Shown here one piece after another: positions 27,129-36,378 of a stretch of DNA of 63,004 nt. Position 1 is the first letter of the stretch, and every line of letters starts with the position of its first letter. Source of the stretch: Chloroflexota bacterium. Its GTDB lineage: Bacteria > Chloroflexota > Limnocylindria > Limnocylindrales > CSP1-4. Both the position numbers and the translations under genes were made by a program. The notes under the pieces were generated by a model. That model was not told where the DNA came from. It worked only from the letters and a program-made list of their open reading frames with translations, and ran no database searches. The stretch lies in NCBI GenBank assembly GCA_025358515.1, contig JANYJG010000224.1:1-63004 (forward strand). The letters are read 5' to 3'.

Positions 27129-27177
27129 TCGGGGCAAGTCCCGGCTGCGCGCCCCTTGGGTCGAGTCGCGAGCCGAC

Positions 27178-28470
27178 CTACTCGAAGGGCTCGTCCGGGC
27201 CGCGGAAGACATCCGGGCCGTCGTAGGCTTCCGGCCCGTCGTAACCCGAATCGCCATCGTCCGAGGACCCGACGAGCGGTCGATCGACTCCCGGTGTCGA
27301 TGCCCGCACGGCCGGAACTGGCGCCGGCCCGGCCGCCATCCCAGCCGTCCCGTAGGCCGGTGGTGGCACAGGCGGCTTGTCGAAGGACAGGCACAAATCG
27401 CGCCCCACGACCAGGTCCGGGCCGTAGGGGATGGCCACGATGAATCGCATCGCGCCGCGGTACCAGCCGTGCGGCAGGTCCATGTCGGCAATAGGGCGGC
27501 TTATGCACGGCAGGTCGTACTGAAGCTGGGTTACGCCTAGCGGCAGGGGTGAGATCTGTCGCGTCTGGGCCCACAGGATCCACTCGCGGGCGTCGCCATG
27601 AAACGAGCGGCCCCGAACGTAGACCTCAAGACGCACGCCGTTGCCGGAAATCGGAACACCGCCGTTGCGGATCGACAGCTCAACGTGGGCCGGCGCGGCC
27701 AGATCGAGCGGCGTTGGGCGAACAACGAAGCCGACCGCCAGGGATGCGCTCGAGGAGGTCGACTCCTGAGCCCGGCTGAACTCGGACTCCTCGATGACGC
27801 CGGCGTTCAGCCGCGCAGTCGGTTGAGCCACGATCACCGGCTGCACGAACACAGCGTCGAAGCGCAGCCGGCGCGCAACCGTGAATTCCAGGAGCCACTC
27901 GCAGGACAGGAAATCGGGGTCGCCTCCGCTGCAGGGCGCGTTGCCGTCCAGGGCAAAGACCAGGTCCCACGTTTCGGTCTTCCCGGCCTCGAACGAAAGC
28001 GGCCCGTCAAGGTGGGCCGGCAGTTCGGCCAAGACAGAGACACGGCGTGTTCGCTGGGAGGGTGCTTGCCCCATGTCGTTGACGTTCCGTTCCTCCCACC
28101 ATGTCTCAGTGGCCCGCAATACGGCCCGGAGCGACGTGGCGATGAACGTCTCATCGGGCTGGAAGGTCACGCGTATCTCGTGCCGGGTCTGCGGAGCGGC
28201 GATTAGCTGGTGCGGGTCGACCACTTCCCAGACGCCACCGGAGGCCGTGCGAGCCGTTCCGGGAAAGGGCAGGATCGCGGCGTGGCGCGGCGCTGGACGT
28301 TCCCTGAGCAAGGCATATCCGCCGCCGGCGGCGAGAGCGCCCACGGCCAGCACCGGCAGCAGCACCGGCACGCCCGAGACGAACGAGAGCAGCGTCAGCC
28401 CGAGCAGGACAATGGCAACGCCGAGCAGGATCTTCTGGCCTGTCTGGCTGATCTGGAATCGCGAGTTCAT
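27178..28470 (-). CDS. Membrane protein of unknown function
   Basis: The 430-residue protein has two hydrophobic segments near the N-terminus (about 14-33 and 35-54), then a large, probably beta-rich domain (about 80-370), and a C-terminal tail (about 372-430) that is Pro/Ala-rich then acidic with repeated YDGP/RGP units. The beta region shows two similar stretches with predicted strands (VTFQPDETFIATSLRAV and HVELSIRNGGVPISGNGVRLEV), which recall arrestin-like sandwiches, but this is only an impression. It lies 60 nt downstream of acnA on the same strand and may be co-transcribed. Function unknown. Confidence 0.7.
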   Translation of the reverse strand: MNSRFQISQTGQKILLGVAIVLLGLTLLSFVSGVPVLLPVLAVGALAAGGGYALLRERPAPRHAAILPFPGTARTASGGVWEVVDPHQLIAAPQTRHEIRVTFQPDETFIATSLRAVLRATETWWEERNVNDMGQAPSQRTRRVSVLAELPAHLDGPLSFEAGKTETWDLVFALDGNAPCSGGDPDFLSCEWLLEFTVARRLRFDAVFVQPVIVAQPTARLNAGVIEESEFSRAQESTSSSASLAVGFVVRPTPLDLAAPAHVELSIRNGGVPISGNGVRLEVYVRGRSFHGDAREWILWAQTRQISPLPLGVTQLQYDLPCISRPIADMDLPHGWYRGAMRFIVAIPYGPDLVVGRDLCLSFDKPPVPPPAYGTAGMAAGPAPVPAVRASTPGVDRPLVGSSDDGDSGYDGPEAYDGPDVFRGPDEPFE

Positions 28471-28530
28471 CTACCCTCCGGTCGTGGGCGGTCAATGCTC
28501 ATTCTGTACGGCGCAGCGCATCGGTGCGGC

Positions 28531-31227
28531 CTATTTCTGCGCGGACTCCCGTGCAATTCGGCGCAGCACGGCCGGCAGGATCCCGCCCTGGCGGTAGTAC
28601 TCAACTTCGATCGGGCCATCCAGCCGAACGATGGCCTCGAAAATGCGCTCGACGCCGTCATCCGCTCGAGCGGCCACGCTTACCTTCTGACGGGGCGCAA
28701 AGCCAGCCGCCGGGAAGGCGACGAAGTATGCTTCCCGGCCGGTCAGGCCGAGTGCGGCGGCATTCTGGCCGGGCAGGAACTGTAGCGGCAGGATTCCCAT
28801 GCCGACCAGGTTGGAGCGGTGAATTCTCTCGAAGCTCTCGACGATGACGGCCCGAACGCCCAGCAGACGCGGCCCCTTGGCAGCCCAGTCGCGCGACGAA
28901 CCCGATCCGTATTCCTTGCCGGCGAGGATCACGACTGGAACGCCATCCGCCTCGTAGCGCATGGCGGCGTCGAAGATGGTCATCGCCTCGCCGGACGGTA
29001 GATGCACCGTGAACGGGCCCTCCTTATCGGCCAGCGCGTTGCGGAGTCTGATGTTGGCGAAGGTGCCGCGCATCATCACTTCGTGGTGACCGCGGCGCGC
29101 ACCGTAAGAGTTGAATTCCGTGGGCGGAACGCCTTGGGCCTGGAGCCACTGGCCGGCGGGCGACCAGGCCGCGATGGACCCGGCGGGGGAAATGTGGTCC
29201 GTGGTCACCGAGTCGCCCAGCATCGCCAGGACTCGGGCCCCGGAGATCTCCGCGATCGGCGCCGGCTCGGGGCTGAGATCGACGAAGAAGGGTGGTTTGG
29301 CCACATACGTGGACGCCTCGTCCCAGTGGTAGCGGTCGCCGGTCGCGGCATCCAGAGAGCGCCAACGCGAGTCACCTTCGAACACGGAGGCATATGCCGC
29401 TTTGAATAGATCTCCACTCACCGCGGATCCCACGGTCCGGCGGACCTCGTCGCCCGACGGCCAGATGTCCGCCAGGAACACCGGGGCGCCTTCGCTGCCG
29501 ACGCCCAGCGGATCGGTGGTCATGTCGATGTCCACCCGGCCGGCCAGGGCGAAGGCCACGACGAGAGGCGGCGACGCCAGGTAGCTGGCCCGGACCAGGG
29601 GGTGGATGCGGCCCTCGAAGTTGCGATTGCCCGAGAGGACGGCCGCCACGACCAGGTCGTTCTCCGCGATGGCTTGGGCCAACGGAGCGTCGAGCGGGCC
29701 GCTATTGCCGATGCAGGTCGTACAGCCGTAACCGGCCAGGGCGAAGCCCAGGCTCGCCAGAGGGTCCAGCAGGTTGGCCGCGCGAAGATATTCGGTGACC
29801 GCCTTCGACCCGGGGGCGAGGCTCGTCTTGACGGTCGGGCCGACGGTCAGCCCGCGAGCAACGGCGTTGCGGGCCAGTAGTCCTGCGGCAACCATGACCG
29901 TGGGGTTGGAGGTGTTGGTGCAACTCGTGATCGCGGCGATCGCGACCGATCCATTGCCCACCTCGGCGAAGGTGACCGGTTTGGCGAGCGTGCCCCCGGC
30001 TTCCACGCGTATGGTCGGCTGTTCCTGCGGATAAGCGGCATGGAAGTTGGAGCTCATGTCCCGCAACGCCACGCGGTCCTGCGGCCGGCGCGGGCCGGCC
30101 AGAGACGGCTCCACCGTCCCGAGGTCAAGGTCCAGCAGGGCGTCGAACTCGAGTGTCTGGCCGGGCACGCGCCACAGGCCCTGCTCCTTGGCGTAGCGCT
30201 CCACGAGCGCCACGTGATCGGCCGCTCGGCCGGTCAGTCGCAGGTATGCCAGGGTCTCGTCGTCGATCGGGAAGAGTGTCGCGGTGGGCCCGAATTCGGG
30301 CGACATGTTGGAGATCGTGGCCCGGTCGGCTAGGGCCAGGCCCGCCAGACCGTCCCCGGTGAACTCGATGAACGCCCCGACCACGCCGTAGGCGCGCAGC
30401 ATCTGCGTCACAACTAGGACCAGGTCAGTGGCCGTGGAACCCTCCGGCAGCTCGCCGCTGAGGCGCACGCCGACGACGCGGGGCATGGGCAGGTAGAGCG
30501 GTTGGCCCAGCAGCACGGCTTCGGCTTCGATGCCGCCCACGCCGTAGCCCAAGACGCCAAGCCCGTTGATCATCGTGGTGTGGGAATCCGTACCGACCAG
30601 GGTGTCCGGAAAGGCGACGTTACGGCCACTGGCCTCATCGCGGCGCTGCGCTACGACCGTCGCCAGATACTCGAGGTTCACCTGATGGACGATGCCCGTG
30701 CCGGGCGGAACGACGCGGAGGTCGCCGAACGCGGTTTGGGCCCAGCGCAGCAGCTTGTATCGCTCGCCGTTCCGTTCGTACTCGCGCTCCACGTTAAAGG
30801 CGAAGGCGCCGGGTGTGCCGTAGTGATCGACCTGTACCGAATGGTCGATGACCAAGTCCGCCGGCACGAGGGGGTTGACTCGGGCTGGGTCGCCGCCCAG
30901 CCCCGCCAGGGCATCGCGCATGGCCGCCAGGTCGACCACCGCCGGCACGCCGGTGAAGTCCTGGAGGATGACGCGCGCCGGCATGAACGGAATCTCGATC
31001 TCAGAAGCGGCAGCGACTCCGGGTCGCCAAGCGGCCAGGGCCGCGACGTCCCACTCGCGAACGATGCCACCCCCGGCGTGACGCAGCACGTTCTCGAGAA
31101 GAATCTTGACCGTCACCGGCAAACTGCCAAGGTCCAGGCTCGTCGTGGGAATCGCCGAAAGACGGTAGTAATCCGGCAAACCGGAGCCGAGAGGAGCCCG
31201 GGCGCCGAATGGATCGCAGCTGGTCAC
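28531..31227 (-). CDS. acnA: Aconitate hydratase (AcnA/IRP type)
   Basis: Aconitase interconverts citrate and isocitrate with a [4Fe-4S] cluster in the TCA cycle. The 898-residue protein has the AcnA order: VILQDFTGVPAVVDLAAMR, TDSHTTMINGLGVLGYGVGG, the cluster Cys in SCTNTSNPTVM and the pair in YGCTTCIGNSGPL, GNRNFEGRIHP, and the swivel domain with AGKEYGSGSSRDWAAKGP. The GTG at 31227 is preferred: AAGGAG lies 7 nt upstream and the family start VTSxDxFGAR follows. An ATG at 31275 would add 16 residues without similarity. Confidence 0.95.
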   Translation of the reverse strand: MTSCDPFGARAPLGSGLPDYYRLSAIPTTSLDLGSLPVTVKILLENVLRHAGGGIVREWDVAALAAWRPGVAAASEIEIPFMPARVILQDFTGVPAVVDLAAMRDALAGLGGDPARVNPLVPADLVIDHSVQVDHYGTPGAFAFNVEREYERNGERYKLLRWAQTAFGDLRVVPPGTGIVHQVNLEYLATVVAQRRDEASGRNVAFPDTLVGTDSHTTMINGLGVLGYGVGGIEAEAVLLGQPLYLPMPRVVGVRLSGELPEGSTATDLVLVVTQMLRAYGVVGAFIEFTGDGLAGLALADRATISNMSPEFGPTATLFPIDDETLAYLRLTGRAADHVALVERYAKEQGLWRVPGQTLEFDALLDLDLGTVEPSLAGPRRPQDRVALRDMSSNFHAAYPQEQPTIRVEAGGTLAKPVTFAEVGNGSVAIAAITSCTNTSNPTVMVAAGLLARNAVARGLTVGPTVKTSLAPGSKAVTEYLRAANLLDPLASLGFALAGYGCTTCIGNSGPLDAPLAQAIAENDLVVAAVLSGNRNFEGRIHPLVRASYLASPPLVVAFALAGRVDIDMTTDPLGVGSEGAPVFLADIWPSGDEVRRTVGSAVSGDLFKAAYASVFEGDSRWRSLDAATGDRYHWDEASTYVAKPPFFVDLSPEPAPIAEISGARVLAMLGDSVTTDHISPAGSIAAWSPAGQWLQAQGVPPTEFNSYGARRGHHEVMMRGTFANIRLRNALADKEGPFTVHLPSGEAMTIFDAAMRYEADGVPVVILAGKEYGSGSSRDWAAKGPRLLGVRAVIVESFERIHRSNLVGMGILPLQFLPGQNAAALGLTGREAYFVAFPAAGFAPRQKVSVAARADDGVERIFEAIVRLDGPIEVEYYRQGGILPAVLRRIARESAQK

Positions 31228-31481
31228 GACAGCTCCTTCGAAGTCCACTGCACAATGGCCGAACCGGGCATCCACCCAACCGGCGACCTGCGTCAGCGGC
31301 CTGACTGCTGGCTCGCTCGCGGGTCCGAAAGGACACGATTAGCGGCGCGGCGGTATCGCCAGACCCCGGCGGGGGTGCGCCTCTGCCGCCGGGGACACGC
31401 TACACTCGGGCCGGCGGTCACCGGCGTTGTGCAGGTCCGCCCCTAGGATAGCGCGACATTGAAGGTGGGGAGGAGAGTCGC

Positions 31482-32516
31482 GTGAAGGTCTGGCCTGACG
31501 ATGCAACGCGCGGGTCACGACGGCCCGGGAGTGACGCCGCGCCGCTGGCCGCCGGCCCGATGGGCAACGGAAACACGGGCCGGCCTCGCCACGGTGACGA
31601 TATCCAGGCCATCATCGATGCCCACCCCCAAAATCGCGCCTTGGGTGGAGCGCCCAGCGTCGGCATCGTGGGTGCCGGGCCGGTGGGCCTGGCACTGGGC
31701 CTGGCGATAAGCCGCGCCGGCTGGCCCGTGACCGCGGTAGCGTCCCGCGACGAGGGTCGGCGGGAGAAGTTCCGTGCCTCGATCCCCGGCGTCCGCGCCT
31801 TCATCGACCCGATCTCCGTCGTCGACGAGGTCGAACTCACGATCCTGACCATCCCGGACGACGCGATATCCGATGTGGTCGCGTCGCTGCGGCTCTACAG
31901 CGGTCAGCTGTTGGTCCACACCAGCGGCTTGCTCGGCGCAGAGGTGTTGGAGCCCGCAAGGGCGGCCGGGAGCCAGATTGGTGCGTTCCACCCCCTTGTC
32001 TCGTTCACGTTGGACACGGAACTTGCGGTCGCGGCGATCTCCGGGGCGACGATCGCCATCGAGGGCGATGACCGGGCTATTGAGCTGCTGGCTGATCTGG
32101 CGGAGGCGATCGGCGGCATACCCGTCCGTTTGCCCCCCGGCACCAAGCCTGCGTATCACGCCGCGGCGGTGCTGGCTTCGGGCGGGTTGGTTGCGCTTCT
32201 GGACGCCATCGTCGCCCTTGGCGCCGTCGCCGGCATGAACGAGGCAGGCGCACTGGCCGTCTATGGGCGTCTGATCGAGCAGACGATGGCCAACGCTCGC
32301 GCCTTGGGCGTGAGAGCGGCGCTGACCGGGCCGATCAGCCGCGGCGACTCGGACACGCTCAAAGCTCATGTCGCGGCTCTGCAGCGCTTCGCCCCCGACG
32401 TGGTGGAGTTGTACCTGGCCGTAGCCCGGCGCGAACTGAGACTGGTCGACGAGCGGGGCGTGCTGTCACCGATCCAACTCGAACGCGTGCTGGCCGCGCT
32501 TGCAAAGCCTGCCTGA
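31482..32516 (+). CDS. Rossmann-like DUF2520 protein
   Basis: The 344-residue protein has a Rossmann domain (PSVGIVGAGPVGLALGLAIS, about residue 58 on) and a helical DUF2520 domain (GTKPAYHAAAVLASGGLVALLDA, GPISRGDSDTLKAHVAAL). Homologues resemble ketopantoate reductase and F420:NADP oxidoreductase, and often lie near pantothenate genes; the substrate is unknown. AGGAG (31471-31475) is 6 nt before the GTG at 31482, so the 55-residue polar N-terminal extension is probably translated. It diverges from acnA across a 254-nt gap in which TACACT at 31401 could be a -10. Confidence 0.82.
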   Translation: MKVWPDDATRGSRRPGSDAAPLAAGPMGNGNTGRPRHGDDIQAIIDAHPQNRALGGAPSVGIVGAGPVGLALGLAISRAGWPVTAVASRDEGRREKFRASIPGVRAFIDPISVVDEVELTILTIPDDAISDVVASLRLYSGQLLVHTSGLLGAEVLEPARAAGSQIGAFHPLVSFTLDTELAVAAISGATIAIEGDDRAIELLADLAEAIGGIPVRLPPGTKPAYHAAAVLASGGLVALLDAIVALGAVAGMNEAGALAVYGRLIEQTMANARALGVRAALTGPISRGDSDTLKAHVAALQRFAPDVVELYLAVARRELRLVDERGVLSPIQLERVLAALAKPA

Positions 32517-32527
32517 CCGGGTACGAT
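32500..32527 (+). promoter_or_regulatory. Candidate promoter for the nudix-gcv genes
   Basis: TTGCAA (32500-32505) and TACGAT (32522-32527) are 16 nt apart. The predicted start falls on or next to the ATG at 32534, so a transcript from here could be leaderless for the small ORF, or have a leader of about 245 nt before the Nudix gene. Confidence 0.4.
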
Positions 32528-32533
32528 TGGGAC

Positions 32534-32848
32534 ATGCAGCACAGCATCGCGGCGAAGTACGCGGCTTGGCCCGCTGCCCGCTTCGTCCGGCCTGTCGGCC
32601 GCGAGCGGGAGCGTCGTCTTGGGCTGCATTCCGGCCTGGGCTTCCAAAGGGCCACGACCCGCACCACGATCCTGCGCCCTTCCCACGCCGGCCTGCCGGT
32701 CACGGGCTGGCGTCCGGTAACCACATCCCGCACCAGTGCGCCCCGCAGCGGCGTCGTCCGTCCGGCCGTCACGATTCGATGGGCCGGTCTCGGTCGCCCG
32801 CAAGCGGATCCCCGCTCAAGCCTCGCCCCGGCGCCGTGGCGCGGCTGA
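32534..32848 (+). CDS. Doubtful leaderless ORF before the Nudix gene
   Basis: A 104-residue frame begins at an ATG placed 6 nt after the candidate -10 TACGAT, the geometry of leaderless transcripts. Third codon positions are about 80% GC, but second positions are also high (about 70%) and the product is Arg-rich, which argues against it. It overlaps the start region of the Nudix gene. I recognise no domain. Confidence 0.22.
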   Translation: MQHSIAAKYAAWPAARFVRPVGRERERRLGLHSGLGFQRATTRTTILRPSHAGLPVTGWRPVTTSRTSAPRSGVVRPAVTIRWAGLGRPQADPRSSLAPAPWRG

Positions 32849-33291
32849 CGCCCGCCACCGCGACATCCGCCGGCGGCATCGTCATCCGGTTCGTGGACTC
32901 GGTGCCCCAGTTCGTTGTGGGCCGCCGCCGGCGCGAGCGGGACATCCACACTTGGACTCTGCCCAAGGGGACGCCGGAGATAGGCGAGACTCTTGAGGAG
33001 ACCGCCCTCCGTGAGGTCCGCGAGGAAACTGGCCTGAAGGTCAAGATCACCTCGTCGCTGGACGCCATCCGCTACACGTTCGTTCAGCGCGGAACCCGAA
33101 TCAACAAGACTGTTCACTACTTCCTGATGGAGCCGGCCGGCGGCGACTTGCAGGATCACGACCATGAGTTTGAAGAGGTACGCTGGATCTCGTTCGATGA
33201 GGCGCCCGATCTGCTCTCATTCGAGTCCGAGCGCTCGCTCGTTGCCCTGGCGGCAAGCCGTCTGCCAGAGCTTCGAAGCACGCCCACCTGA
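32779..33291 (+). CDS. Nudix hydrolase
   Basis: The protein carries a full Nudix box, G-x5-E-x7-REVREETGL, inside TPEIGETLEETALREVREETG. The Nudix fold starts at SAGGIVIRF. It should hydrolyse a nucleoside diphosphate linked to another moiety; the substrate cannot be predicted. The start is uncertain: the ATG at 32779 gives 170 residues, the GTG at 32836 gives 151. It ends 24 nt before gcvT and is probably in the same operon. Confidence 0.85.
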   Translation: MGRSRSPASGSPLKPRPGAVARLTPATATSAGGIVIRFVDSVPQFVVGRRRRERDIHTWTLPKGTPEIGETLEETALREVREETGLKVKITSSLDAIRYTFVQRGTRINKTVHYFLMEPAGGDLQDHDHEFEEVRWISFDEAPDLLSFESERSLVALAASRLPELRSTPT

Positions 33292-33315
33292 TCGCCCGAC
33301 CGGAGGTGGCCCGAT

Positions 33316-34428
33316 ATGGCTCAGGCTAACGCGGCGCCGCTGGCAACCCCGCTCGCCGATCGTCATCTGGCCCTCGGCGCCAAGATGGTCGAGTTCGGCG
33401 GCTGGCTCATGCCGCTCCAGTATTCCGGCATCCTCGATGAACATCGGGCTGTTCGCTCGCGGGCCGGCATCTTCGATCTGTCGCACATGGGCGAGCTGTT
33501 CGTGGACGGGAAGGACGCTGCCGCCGCCCTCGCCTACGCCCTCACGACCGACCCGGGCTCCCTCGCCGTGGGCCGGGCCCATTACTCGATGATCTGCTTC
33601 CCCGAGGGCGGCATCCTGGACGATTTGATCGTGTATCGCCTTGCGGCGGAGCGGTTCATGGTCGTCGCCAACGCAGCCAACGCCGGCGCGGTCAGCGACG
33701 CCCTGGCGGAACGGATTTCCGGCTTCTCGGTGGTCCTCGACGATGGGTCTCTGGCGACGGCGTTGGTGGCAATCCAGGGTCCGCTCGCTGCCGGCGTCCT
33801 CGCCCCGTTGACGGACATCGCCGTGGACGAGTTGCGCTACTACTCTGCGATGGAGGGCACGGTTGCGGGCGTCCCAGCCCTTATCGGTCGGACCGGCTAT
33901 ACCGGCGAGGATGGATTCGAGATATTCGTGGAAGTGGCCGCAGCGACGCGGATCTGGGATGCCCTGATGGTCGCGGGCACTCCAAAGGGGGTCGTGCCGG
34001 TTGGCCTCGGTGCCCGCGACACGCTGCGCCTGGAGGCGGGCATGCCGCTGTACGGCAACGAGTTGGGGCGCGACACCACTCCCTATGAAGCCGGTCTGGG
34101 TCGGGTCGTGAAGCTGGCTAAGGAAGGCGATTTCGTAGGCCGTGAGGCGCTGAACCGAGCCCACGAAATCGGGCCGCGCCGCAAGCTCGTGGGGTTGATC
34201 ATTCGAGGCCGGGGAATCGCCCGGCACGGCTATGAGGTCTTCGTGGATGACCGTCGCAGCGGCACCGTAACCAGCGGCACGCAGTCCCCGACGCTTAATC
34301 AGCCGATTGCGATGGCTTACGTGGCACCCTCCGACGCGGAGCCCGGTACGATAGTCAGCGTCGGCATTCGCGACCAGCGCGTGCCGGCGGAAGTGGTGCC
34401 GCTGCCGTTCTATCGTCGAGCGACGTAA
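33316..34428 (+). CDS. gcvT: Glycine cleavage system T protein (aminomethyltransferase)
   Basis: GcvT transfers the methylene group from aminomethyl-lipoyl-H protein to tetrahydrofolate, releasing ammonia. The 370-residue protein has MVEFGGWLMPLQYSGILDEH, FDLSHMGELFVDG, the folate-site motif GRTGYTGEDGFEIFV, LGARDTLRLEAGMPLYGNEL and the C-terminal FVGREAL and SPTLNQPIAMAYV segments. GGAGGTGG precedes the ATG. It heads gcvT-gcvH-gcvPA-gcvPB. Confidence 0.96.
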   Translation: MAQANAAPLATPLADRHLALGAKMVEFGGWLMPLQYSGILDEHRAVRSRAGIFDLSHMGELFVDGKDAAAALAYALTTDPGSLAVGRAHYSMICFPEGGILDDLIVYRLAAERFMVVANAANAGAVSDALAERISGFSVVLDDGSLATALVAIQGPLAAGVLAPLTDIAVDELRYYSAMEGTVAGVPALIGRTGYTGEDGFEIFVEVAAATRIWDALMVAGTPKGVVPVGLGARDTLRLEAGMPLYGNELGRDTTPYEAGLGRVVKLAKEGDFVGREALNRAHEIGPRRKLVGLIIRGRGIARHGYEVFVDDRRSGTVTSGTQSPTLNQPIAMAYVAPSDAEPGTIVSVGIRDQRVPAEVVPLPFYRRAT

Positions 34429-34453
34429 AGCGGCTTGATCACGGGAGGAGTTG

Positions 34454-34840
34454 ATGGCGATGGTTCCCCAGGAGTTGCGCTACACCAAAGAGCACGAGTG
34501 GCTTCGTGTCGAGGGCGGAGTAGCCACCATTGGCATCACCGGCTTTGCCACCGAACAGCTCGGCGACATCGTGTTCCTGGAGCTCCCGGAGACGGGTCGG
34601 GTCCTGTCGCAGTCGAGCGCGGTGGGCGTCATCGAGTCGGTCAAGGCGGTGAGCGACCTGTTCGCGCCGATCGGGGGCGATGTCGTGGAGACGAACGGCG
34701 CTCTGGCCGATCGCCCCGAGCTTGTCAACAGCGACCCGTACGGCGAGGGCTGGATGATCCGCGTCCGTGTGACCGACGCGAGCCAACTGGACGGCTTGCT
34801 GACCGCGGCCGAATACGACGAGCTGACCAAGGACGCCTGA
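34454..34840 (+). CDS. gcvH: Glycine cleavage system H protein
   Basis: GcvH carries the lipoyl arm shuttling between P, T and L proteins. The 128-residue protein has RYTKEHEWLRVEGG, TGFATEQLGDIVFLELPE and the lipoylation motif ESVKAVSD with Lys64, then NSDPYGEGWMI. GGAGGAG (34444-34450) precedes three candidate starts; ATG 34454 is chosen, with TTG 34451 and ATG 34460 as alternatives. No lipoate ligase or L protein gene is in the window. Confidence 0.96.
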   Translation: MAMVPQELRYTKEHEWLRVEGGVATIGITGFATEQLGDIVFLELPETGRVLSQSSAVGVIESVKAVSDLFAPIGGDVVETNGALADRPELVNSDPYGEGWMIRVRVTDASQLDGLLTAAEYDELTKDA

Positions 34841-34869
34841 GGTTGAGCGGGCGGTACTCGGCTCAGTCG

Positions 34870-34901
34870 AACGTGGAGCGAAGCTAACGTGGAGCGAAGC
34901 T
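34870..34901 (+). repeat. 16-bp tandem duplication carrying the gcvPA ribosome site
   Basis: AACGTGGAGCGAAGCT is present twice in direct contact (34870-34885, 34886-34901), ending one base before the gcvPA ATG. Each copy contains the GGAG that could pair with 16S rRNA, so the ribosome-binding site is duplicated. Confidence 0.9.
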
Positions 34902-34902
34902 G

Positions 34903-36378
34903 ATGGCGTACGGCCCCCACACTGCCAGGGACCGCGCCCAGATGCTCGCCGCAATCGGTGTCGCCAGCGTCGACGAACTCTTCGCCGACATTCCGCCGGC
35001 ACTCCGGGCCAGTGGCCTGAACCTGCCGCCGCCCGAGTCGGAATCGGAGTTGACCCACCGCCTGAGCAAGCTCGCCAAACGCAATCGCGTGGACCTGGTG
35101 AGTTTCCTGGGAGCCGGGGCTTACCGGCATTTCGTGCCGGCCGTGGTGGATCAGCTGCTGCTGCGGGGCGAGTTCTACACCGCCTACACGCCCTACCAGC
35201 CCGAAATCAGCCAGGGCACGCTGCAGACGATCTATGAGTACCAGTCGCTCCTGGCCGAGCTGACCGGCATGGACGTCGTTTCCGCGTCGCATTACGACGG
35301 CGCAACCGCGACAGCCGAAGCGGCGCTCATGGCCTGCCGGGCCACTCGGCGTGAGCGTGTCCTGGTAAGCAGCGGCGTTCATCCCCACTACCGCAAGACC
35401 TTGTGCACGTACTTCGTCGGGGCCTCGCTCATAGCCGACGAAATCCCGCTTGTCGCCGATGGGCCCCTGGCCGGGAGCACCGATCTTGCGGCCCTGGAGC
35501 GCCTGCTGGCCGACACCGCTCATCCGATTGGGGGCGTCGTGATCGCCAACCCCAGCTTCCTGGGACTACTCGAACCGATGGCGGAGGCCGGCCGCCTGGC
35601 CCACGCCGCGGGTGCGCTGTTCGTCGCGGTCGTGGAGCCGGTATCGCTGGCCGTTCTCGCGCCACCGAGCGCATACGGCGCGGACATCGCGGCCGGCGAC
35701 GGTCAGCCGTTGGGGATCCCGCTCTCGTACGGCGGGCCGTACCTGGGCATCCTGGCCTGTCGCGATGCCCTGGTGCGCCAAATTCCCGGCCGGTTGGTGG
35801 GCCTGACCAATGACGTGGACGGCAAGCGGGCGTTCGTTATGACTCTGCGGGCCCGCGAGCAGGACATCCGCCGTGAGAAGGCCGCGAGCAACATCTGCAC
35901 GAACCAGGCCCTGTGCGCTCTCGCCGCGGCGATCTACCTGGCAGCCATCGGGCCCCACGGCCTGCGGGACGTGGCCGCCATGGGAGCGGCTCGAGCAGCG
36001 GAACTGGAGCGTGCCCTCGCCGAGGCCGGAGCCCCACGCTTACATCCAGGCCCGTACCTCAACGAGTTCGCGGTCCACGTCCCCAACGCCCCGGAGATCC
36101 ATCGCCGACTCCTGGGGCGCGGGGTTCTGGCGGGCCTGGTTTTGCGGGAAGTGTTGCCGAACGACCCGGACCTGACCGACGCGCTGCTGGTCTGCGCCAC
36201 CGAAGTGACAACTCCCGACGAGATCGCGGCCTTCGCTGCTGTTTTGCGCGATGAGATCGAGCGCGGCCGCCAACTCAGCCTGCCGGGCCTGGTGGCGCCG
36301 CCCGACGAGGTCCCGGGCGCCGGCCCGGAGGGTCGCCCGGGCGCCGGTTCGGTCGCCGGTTCGGAGGCTCGCCAATGA
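34903..36378 (+). CDS. gcvPA: Glycine dehydrogenase (decarboxylating) subunit 1
   Basis: This is the N-terminal half of the two-gene P protein, which decarboxylates glycine with PLP. The 491-residue protein has RNRVDLVSFLGAGAYRHFVPAVV, the YTPYQPEISQGTLQTIYEYQSLLAELTGMDV block and GQPLGIPLSYGGPYLGILA. The last 30 residues are a Gly/Pro/Ala-rich tail with a short 12-bp repeat (36342-36364). ATGA overlap with gcvPB keeps the subunits stoichiometric. Confidence 0.95.
   Translation: MAYGPHTARDRAQMLAAIGVASVDELFADIPPALRASGLNLPPPESESELTHRLSKLAKRNRVDLVSFLGAGAYRHFVPAVVDQLLLRGEFYTAYTPYQPEISQGTLQTIYEYQSLLAELTGMDVVSASHYDGATATAEAALMACRATRRERVLVSSGVHPHYRKTLCTYFVGASLIADEIPLVADGPLAGSTDLAALERLLADTAHPIGGVVIANPSFLGLLEPMAEAGRLAHAAGALFVAVVEPVSLAVLAPPSAYGADIAAGDGQPLGIPLSYGGPYLGILACRDALVRQIPGRLVGLTNDVDGKRAFVMTLRAREQDIRREKAASNICTNQALCALAAAIYLAAIGPHGLRDVAAMGAARAAELERALAEAGAPRLHPGPYLNEFAVHVPNAPEIHRRLLGRGVLAGLVLREVLPNDPDLTDALLVCATEVTTPDEIAAFAAVLRDEIERGRQLSLPGLVAPPDEVPGAGPEGRPGAGSVAGSEARQ

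Noticed and set aside
32517-32778. Possible glycine riboswitch before the gcv genes
   Set aside because: The conserved glycine aptamer core could not be found on either strand.
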